Positions 57,541 through 64,000 of a DNA stretch of 64,000 bases are shown one piece after another (positions within the stretch are counted from its first letter, which is position 1; every line of letters begins with the position of its first letter). The position numbers and the translations under genes were made by a program. The notes below the pieces were generated by a model, which was given only the letters and a program-made list of their open reading frames with translations, had not been told where the DNA came from and did not search any database. Where the stretch lies: NCBI RefSeq assembly GCF_003255815.1, contig NC_037673.1, forward strand, positions 143,042,111 through 143,106,110, in the 5' to 3' direction. The stretch comes from Theropithecus gelada. Its lineage: Eukaryota > Chordata > Mammalia > Primates > Cercopithecidae.

Positions 57541-57839
57541 TTATTTATTTATTTACTTGAGACAGAATCTTGCTCTGTGACCCAGGTTGCAGTGCAGAGG
57601 CACAATGTCAGCTCACTGCAACCTCCGCCTTCCGGGTTCAAACAATTCTCTTGTTTTAGCCTTCTCAGTAGCGGGCGCTACATGCATGTGCCACCAGGCC
57701 TAGCTAATTTTTATATTTTTAGTAGAGACGGGGTTTCATCATGTCAGCCAGGCTCGTCTCAAACTCCTGACTTCAAGTGATCTGCCTGCCTCAGTCTCCT
57801 AAAGTACTGGGATTATAGGCATAAGCCACTGCGCCCGGG
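57541..57839 (-). mobile_element. Alu SINE
   Basis: A (TTTA)n tail leads into GAGACAGAATCTTGCTCTGT and ends GCCACTGCGCCCGGGG. It is relatively diverged, perhaps AluJ. Confidence 0.94.
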
Positions 57840-58588
57840 GCCCACTTAGTATTTTCTTTAAACTGATTTGCTTTCAGTTAACTAACTTTACTTTCATAGG
57901 GAACTTTACATTACTGTAATACATGGAAAACCAGTTTTCTATGAATTGTCATAAAAGAAGAAAATTATAAAAATAAATACAATAAAAATGGTTTTTAAAT
58001 TCTAGCCAGATATAGTCACCTGAAAAGACAGAGTGTAAGGTCAGTTCTCAGTTTAAAAAAAATCAAGATTTGTAAGTGTTATTAGAGGTTAAAAAATATT
58101 AACATCAAAGTGAGACTTTGGGCTTGATGTAATCATAATAATTTATAAAGCAGGACAGAAAGGAGTAACTTCCTCAATTATGTGATTCAATATTACTTAG
58201 AGTTGTGTCTTATATCAACAGAAACACATACCCCAGACTTTGGGAATCACAATGATGTACACAAAGGTGGTAATGTTAGGTGATTCATGTACGTTGATTT
58301 TAAATATTTATAGAAAATGTACTGTGTCAGGCAAAATATTGGGTCTTGAGAATAGAAAAACATGTCTCTTTCCTCAGGTTGTTCAATGTTATTTCACATA
58401 CCTTCTCTCAGTTAAGAACTGCTAAATGGTGGGTTTGATGAGTTATTTGCATAAACAAATAGAGCTGGGATTCCTGGCTGGACATTGAATGCCTCTGTCT
58501 CTCACCCATGTATAACTGCAGCTTTCAAACCTAGTAAAGGGTAGGATTGTCTTTTATGTTTGCTTCCTATAATCATGACACAGTAATG
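57840..58588. other. AT-rich single-copy intron
   Basis: Nothing recognised. Confidence 0.5.
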
Positions 58589-58589
58589 T

Positions 58590-58760
58590 CTAATACTTAC
58601 TGTGGGCTTCCTGTGTGCCACTTCATCAAACACATTATGTAATTTATCTCATCTAATCCTCACAAGTACTGCATGAAGCAGATACTATAAGTGACGGCTG
58701 ACTTCACTTCTCAGATGAGAAAACTGAGGCACTGCTATAAAAGGAGACATTATCCATCCC
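58590..58760 (-). mobile_element. MIR
   Basis: ATCTCATCTAATCCTCACAA and CAGATGAGAAAACTGAGGCA are strong reverse MIR boxes. Confidence 0.88.
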
Positions 58761-61179
58761 AGAGAGCACGAAACTACATCCTCTGTTTTACCTGACTGGC
58801 TGAATCCCTGCCTATGGCTTTTCTTCTATTGTATTACCTGCTACTGCTATTTAAATCCCATTTCCTTATCCTGGTGTGATCAGAAAAGGAGCATGTGACT
58901 CCAAGGGTGGTCTCATTAACTTCTGGTTATTAAAGAGGAAAATGCGGAGGACTCGGAGGCAGGTACAGATGGGGACTGTTGGACTAAGCATTAAGTTAAA
59001 CGATAAGCAAAACAAAGGGAGAGAATAAAGGGAATATTTCACTAGAGGTTAAGAGAAAAATAATGAGCTCTTTTTTAAACACAAAAGGAGAATGTAAGTG
59101 GTGAAGACGGAAGCCAGGCTGCTGGAGCTTGGCAGGGGGTAATTTATTGATCGACAAGTAAGAATGTGCCAAAAAGAAAGACATAGGGAAGCAAAATTAT
59201 TTGCTGCCGCTTTCACAATGGGAGACATCCAAGGAGGCAAGAGGAGATGTAAATTTCCCAGGGGAAGATTATGAAGCAACATTCTTGTTTTCCAGTCCTC
59301 AAAAGGCAAAGCATTGGTTTTTGATGTTGAACAAGGATCAAACCACACAACTGCCCCTGGGTACTGACGGACATCTGAAGCTGTTTGGGGTACAGGAAAC
59401 AGAGACTAAATATTCCTGAGTCTTGAGTAGTCAGAGAAGTCCTGAATTTGCTCAGGGAAAGAGCTCAAAAGGTTTTTGTGGATTCTCCTAGAGAAAGGGG
59501 TAGAATCTGGACTTAGAGGCAAAAAAATAGCTCTTGAGGATACTGCTGGAGACACGGGGGTGGGGGGAATGCTTGAAAGACACAGAAAGGGTAAGCAGAC
59601 CTTGTTCGCATGTTCCAGATTAAAGTTACATTATCTATCCCAACAGAGAAAACTGCTTGCAGAAACTGAGATGGATAAAGACAGCTAGGGAAAACGGACA
59701 CCATAGTTTGGTTCAGCATGCAAACAAATAAAGATGGCAGACCAACCTCCCTCCCTCTATAAGTAGTACATGCAGCTGTTCTATTTGAGTATTCATTTAA
59801 CACTTTCTTGTTAATTTCCAAGTTCTATAAAGACTCTGACTCATAACTCTCTCCAACGATTTATTTTTTCCTTCACGAGAACTCTCTAGTTTAAAATGAC
59901 ATTCTATTCTAGATATATTTATAGGCATGTAAATTTTTTTGTCTTGAAATATAGAAAATGGGATAAACCCAGATCTTGAGTTATGACACCAAATATAGGG
60001 AGGCATTTTTATTTTTTAAGGTTGCAGGGAAGCTAAGTTTACAGACTGTTTGGAATTTCATTCTCTCAACATATATGGCACTTGCAAATGCTTCTGTTCA
60101 TACATTTTTCTTTCTTTCCTAGAAGGGACCAATGCCAATAAAGCTCATCTGTCTGAGTTATGGTTTTTTCCTTCTGATAATCAGCAAGAATTATGCAAAG
60201 GCACAGTGTTGTTATCAAACAGAAATATAGCGCAATCTAATTCTACCTGATAATTTGGCATGGCACATTGTTTTTCCAGAATCTATCTTACCACAGATGC
60301 TGGCAGGATGATTTTTATAGGAAAGCAGTCCAATTAAGAGGGAGATTTCTGGAAAGTCAGAACTAATGTCTATGTTGTATCTGAATTTGCAAATGTTAAA
60401 TGGGTTAATAATGAACTTGTGCTGGAAGAAAAGATATTTTTTTCCCTTAGTGGTCAAGACAGAGGAGAAAATATCAACAGAACTTTTTGGGGGGTTGTTT
60501 TTATTTAAGGAAAAGTAACCTATTTAGAAGATTTTTTTTTAATTGCTACTAGAAAATAAAGACAGAAAATCTAATATTTGATAGTGGATCTCTTAACCTG
60601 AGGGGAAATCCATGGCCTAGGCTGAGAATTCTGCATTTTTGGTGACTAATGATTGAAGCAGAGAATCTAAAGGAAGATTCGAAACTAGACTCTTGACTTT
60701 AACAGCTTTCCAGACAACCGTAGCTGCCATCAGCCCAGAGGCCACTCACATAACTGCAGCTTCTTCCCTAGAAAGGAATGACTCTTGAGCATATAACTTT
60801 CTTAGCTCAGTGAGAACTTGAAAGTTTACTGATTTTTCAAAAACAGGCATTAGAGGGTGAACTCACTTACCTCCTTTTATCCCCAGAATCTCAAATGACG
60901 ATTTATTTTTCATCACCATCTGATCCGCACTTGCAGAGTTTCCCATTCTCTGGGGAACTTCCTTCCAGTAAGGGATGGAAATAATCACTAAGAAGTCTTA
61001 CATGTTGAGATCAGTATGTCTTAGGCAAATAAACTCTGACCATACAACCAAGTTAGAAGTCTCTTCCCTCTTATGTGTTCTTTTGTAAATGTATTCTTCT
61101 ATCCAAAAGTAGCAACTGGAGTCTCCCAGTTATCTCTCTGTTCTGAGCATTCCTGATTTCCATCTTGGAGCTAGCTACC
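58761..61179. other. Single-copy intron
   Basis: No gene, RNA or confident repeat in about 2.4 kb. Confidence 0.4.
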
Positions 61180-61385
61180 TATTATTGAATGGTTAGTGCT
61201 AAAAGCCAGATACTGTGCTAATATTTTTTTCTGATAACAAGTCCTATGAGATACTTCAAATAATATTATCCCTCCTTTTTGATGATAAAACTGATATGTT
61301 GAGAGCTTAAGTAAAAGGTTCAGAGTCATACAAAGACAGAGCTAGGGTTTGAACCTGGAGTTGTCACTCTAAAGCCCTAGACTCT
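61180..61385 (-). mobile_element. MIR
   Basis: AGCCAGATACTGTGCTAATA, TCATACAAAGACAGAGCTAG and GGTTTGAACCTGGAGTTGTC follow the reverse MIR consensus. Confidence 0.85.
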
Positions 61386-62002
61386 CTCCCATAATGATTC
61401 CAACTATGGGATTTCTGCCCCTATTAGACGATAAGTAGAAATAAGTCTGCCCAACATTTCTCCTGGCAGTAAGAACGTTTTGCTCACAATTTTGAACAAA
61501 CAAACAATTATTTTGTTTTATTTTAAGGTATCCATGTGACTCATTCCCTCAGCTTCTACATCCCTTTGTGTACTGTCTTGATGCACTTTTAGGGTCTGTT
61601 TGTATGTTTCCCTTCTGATCCTAAGGAATATAATTGACAGCTCATACATCTTGGGTTGTGTTGTAATTTTGAAAATATGCTTCCCTTTAAAATACACCAA
61701 CGTGGAATAAAAGGTCTCTTCTATCATTGGCAGCAGGAATATCTGGGCTGGACAAACACGTGGCTCCCTTTCAATGTAGGTGCCACTCACCAAACTTTCT
61801 CTCAAAAGTTCTGGGAACTGAGCTTACATCTATTCTGAAGAATGAACCAGTCTCCCCCAAAGTGTTATCTACTCTGTCTAGTGTAGCCCAGAAGAAGCAC
61901 AAGACTTAGTATTTCTTGAGTTTTGCTGTACAAGTTAGTAGTTACTCAGTGTTGGTGCTTCTCCAACTAGGATATTTCAGGTTCTCACATTCTGCTAGAT
62001 AA
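61386..62002. other. Single-copy intron
   Basis: Nothing recognised. Confidence 0.5.
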
Positions 62003-62303
62003 TTGCTATTATTATTATTGTTATTAGAGACAGAGTCTTGCTCTGTTGCCAGGCTGGAGTGCAGTGGCGTGATCTCAGCTCACTGCAACCTCTGCCTCCT
62101 GGGTTCAAGTGAGTCTCGCACCTCAGTCTCCAAGTAGCTGGGATTACAGGCATACGCCATCACACCCAGCTAATTTTTGTATTTTTAGTAGAGACAGGAT
62201 TTCACTATGTTGGCCAGGATGGTCTCAATCTCCTGACATTGTGATCCAACCGCCTCAGCCTCCCAAAGTGCTGTGATTACAGGTGTGAGCCACTGCGCCC
62301 AGC
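62003..62303 (-). mobile_element. Alu SINE with (TTA)n tail
   Basis: A TATTATTATTATTG tail leads into GAGACAGAGTCTTGCTCTGT and ends CACTGCGCCCAGC. Confidence 0.95.
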
Positions 62304-62639
62304 TGATACTTGGTATTTTAAACATCATAAATTGTGATGAAAATCTGGGTACTGCCCAATCAACTTAAGCTTTTGAATCTTTATTGAGCATCTTTGGATT
62401 TGCTATCTTTCATTTAATCTTATTTTGTTTTTATGTTCCCGCCACTTCACTATAAATATCCTGGTATCCTGGACTGTGGGAGAGCAGGTTAGTTGCAATT
62501 GGTCTGTCTCAGAGATTTTTGCCCAGTGAATGAAAGGAAAATGGCAACAATAACAACCATGATTGTTATGACAATTACAAAGTAGAGAAATCTAGGATCA
62601 AACATATAGCAAGTGCAATACTAAGCATGCTCCCTGTTA

Positions 62640-63180
62640 AAGTCTGGGAAAGCCTTGGTGGCTGTTAATGTTAGATTAGCAGTAAGCGCTGTTAGCAAAT
62701 GCCATAGAAACAAATTGCCCCTTGATGGAGCCAGTGGGCATTTGTCTTTGTCGTTCCTCTAGGCATGGGGCTCAGTTTTCTTTGCACGGACAGCAGAGGA
62801 AATCCTGCTTCGGAGGAAAGCAGGAGCTCTTTTTTATGGTTCTGCACTGTTAACCAACCTCAGTCACTTTTCTCTCTCTCTCTCTGGCCCACTGCTTGCA
62901 CGGAAAATTGAGGTAATGATTTATATGTCGTAAGCAGTTCTGACAGGTGCACTCTATCTTGGCTTCCTCCTGCCCCAGGACTAATCGGAAGCTTATCTTT
63001 TCCTCTGTGTAATAGGGAGCTGTCAGGTTCTATGACCCTCCAAACAATTCAATCACTCATGGGCAGATTCACCTTGGAGGGAGGACGCCTTAATATTGGA
63101 GAAATCCGGTGGAGGCCATGCCCTGACATGTATCAAAACAATGGCAGCCGGGGGCTAGAGGGCAACATGGCCAAACTTAC
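62640..63180. promoter_or_regulatory. Candidate conserved non-coding element
   Basis: No transposon recognised. CpGs are kept at scattered sites (about 62687, 62752, 62787, 62813, 62928, 62985, 63086, 63109, 63149), and TTAATGTTAGATTAG and TTAATATTGG homeodomain-type cores occur. A (TC)n run lies at about 62871-62886. Function is inference. Confidence 0.35.
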
Positions 63181-63359
63181 AAAATGTCATTTGCTTCCTA
63201 AATTTAAACTCTTCTTCCAGGAACTATCTAGGTGGCTTTTCCACCTTGGCGAACATCCTGTCTTTGGTACAGAACATGTAACTATCTGGGCAAAGTAGGG
63301 CTGTTCCAAAAAATGACCTGTACTGAGAAGTGAGGGCTTGCATTGCTCATGGAGAAAAA

Positions 63360-63875
63360 AGCGAGTTCCTTAACAAGACCTGTGGTGCCCAGCATGATCT
63401 GGCCATAAGCTGCCTCACCACCTGCATCTTACTGGTACCACACATCCCCTGCACTCAGCATTCAGCCACCTGGGCAACTCCTTCCACATTGTGTTTTCCT
63501 GTGTGACTTCCTACCTGATGGCCTTTGTGCATGCCACCTCCTCCGCCTGGCACATTCTTCCTGCTCCTCTTCTTACCTTCCTCCTGCTGTGGTTTAAATA
63601 TTAATTGCTCAGGAAATTATTCTCTGCTCTCCCTGAAAAGATCAAATTCTCCTCATAATCTGCTCTCCTGTACACCATGCACCTTTTCTCTAGAGGCCCC
63701 ATTACACTGTCAGCTTTACATTAGGAGCATTTTATGCATGCTTTTTCCAACCCAAAGAGACTGCTAGCTCCATGAAGGCAGGAACCATATCTTTCATGTT
63801 CACTTCTATAACTCCAGGGCTAATCATACTACCTGGCTTACAGTAGGGACTTAATAAGTGCTTGTGGAATTAATT
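63360..63875 (+). mobile_element. L2 LINE relic
   Basis: CAGCATGATCTGGCCATAAG, GGCCTTTGTGCATGCC, CTCCATGAAGGCAGGAACCA and CAGTAGGGACTTAATAAGTG are L2 3' boxes in order. Confidence 0.88.
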
Positions 63876-64000
63876 TTTTAAAATGCATAGCAAGAAACCG
63901 ACGTGGTGCTTATGTTCTTAATTGGTTTGACCGCCAAGTAGTGCAAGGGCATATCTAGTTGGGACTGGTGTGGCGGTCACCTCTGAGTCCATCTGCATAG

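Larger units (their letters stand above)
37690..64000 (-). other. PPP2R2B: PPP2R2B intron, 5' part of window (incomplete)
   Basis: Everything above the 178-nt exon is the preceding intron, at least 26.3 kb, ending in the acceptor cttgcatcccag. The expected upstream exon (DKTVKLWK type, about 113 nt) was looked for and not found. Confidence 0.85.

Noticed and set aside
1..64000. SCA12 CAG repeat or a PPP2R2B promoter
   Set aside because: No CAG/CTG run or CpG island is present; the known repeat lies near the gene's 5' end, outside this internal segment.
37690..64000. Preceding PPP2R2B exon (DKTVKLWK segment)
   Set aside because: Looked for on the minus strand without success; it probably lies right of the window.
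1..64000. CRISPR array, phage, operon or other unknown multi-gene system
   Set aside because: All structure is explained by a mammalian gene's exons, introns and transposons; no regularly spaced repeats or compact gene arrays occur.

Overview
The window is mammalian, almost certainly human: it is dense in primate Alu elements, a primate L1PA-type LINE, 7SL-derived sequence, Tigger1, MER20, MIR and L2 relics. Only two short coding exons are visible, both on the minus strand at 25182-25346 and 37512-37689. They splice in frame and encode WD-repeat sequence of a B55-family PP2A regulatory subunit. Residues that differ between paralogs match the beta isoform as I remember it, so the gene is PPP2R2B (human 5q32, the SCA12 gene). 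The rest of the window is three intron segments: at least 25.2 kb downstream of the 165-nt exon, 12.2 kb between the exons, and at least 26.3 kb upstream of the 178-nt exon. I did not find the neighbouring exons, the SCA12 CAG repeat or a promoter.

Layout. 1-5 kb: Alu, an old broken L1, Alu, a MaLR-like LTR and a 5'-truncated Alu. 5-10 kb: mostly single-copy intron with MIR fragments, an RFX X-box-like site and a 66-bp perfect inverted repeat (8113-8178 / 9885-9950). 10-25 kb: L2, an L1PA 3' end with an open ORF2 C-terminal frame, two more LTRs, a long L2 split by an Alu with a 170-bp pyrimidine tail, a CpG-retaining single-copy block near 20.3 kb, and an L2 / solo LTR / Alu nest at 20.7-21.9 kb. 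25-38 kb: the two exons and their intron. 38-49 kb: L2 and MIR relics, a near full-length 7SL RNA pseudogene inside an L2, a cluster of E-box, X-box and full CRE motifs, and a 215-bp direct duplication. 49.8-53.5 kb: an old L1 split by a near full-length Tigger1 that itself carries an Alu. 53-64 kb: mostly single-copy AT-rich intron with a few Alu, MIR and L2 copies and a possible conserved block near 62.7 kb.

Functionally, the two exons supply blades of the seven-bladed B55 propeller that recruits substrates and PP2A regulators. They include the positions equivalent to B55alpha D197 and L225. Everything else is intronic; any regulatory role is inference from motifs. I see no operon, phage, CRISPR array or unknown multi-gene system. 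The most unusual structures are the perfect 66-bp inverted repeat, the 215-bp duplication and the weak donor of the 178-nt exon. Repeat family names come from remembered consensus sequences, not a database search, and most repeat borders are good to about 10-30 bp unless a target-site duplication is given.
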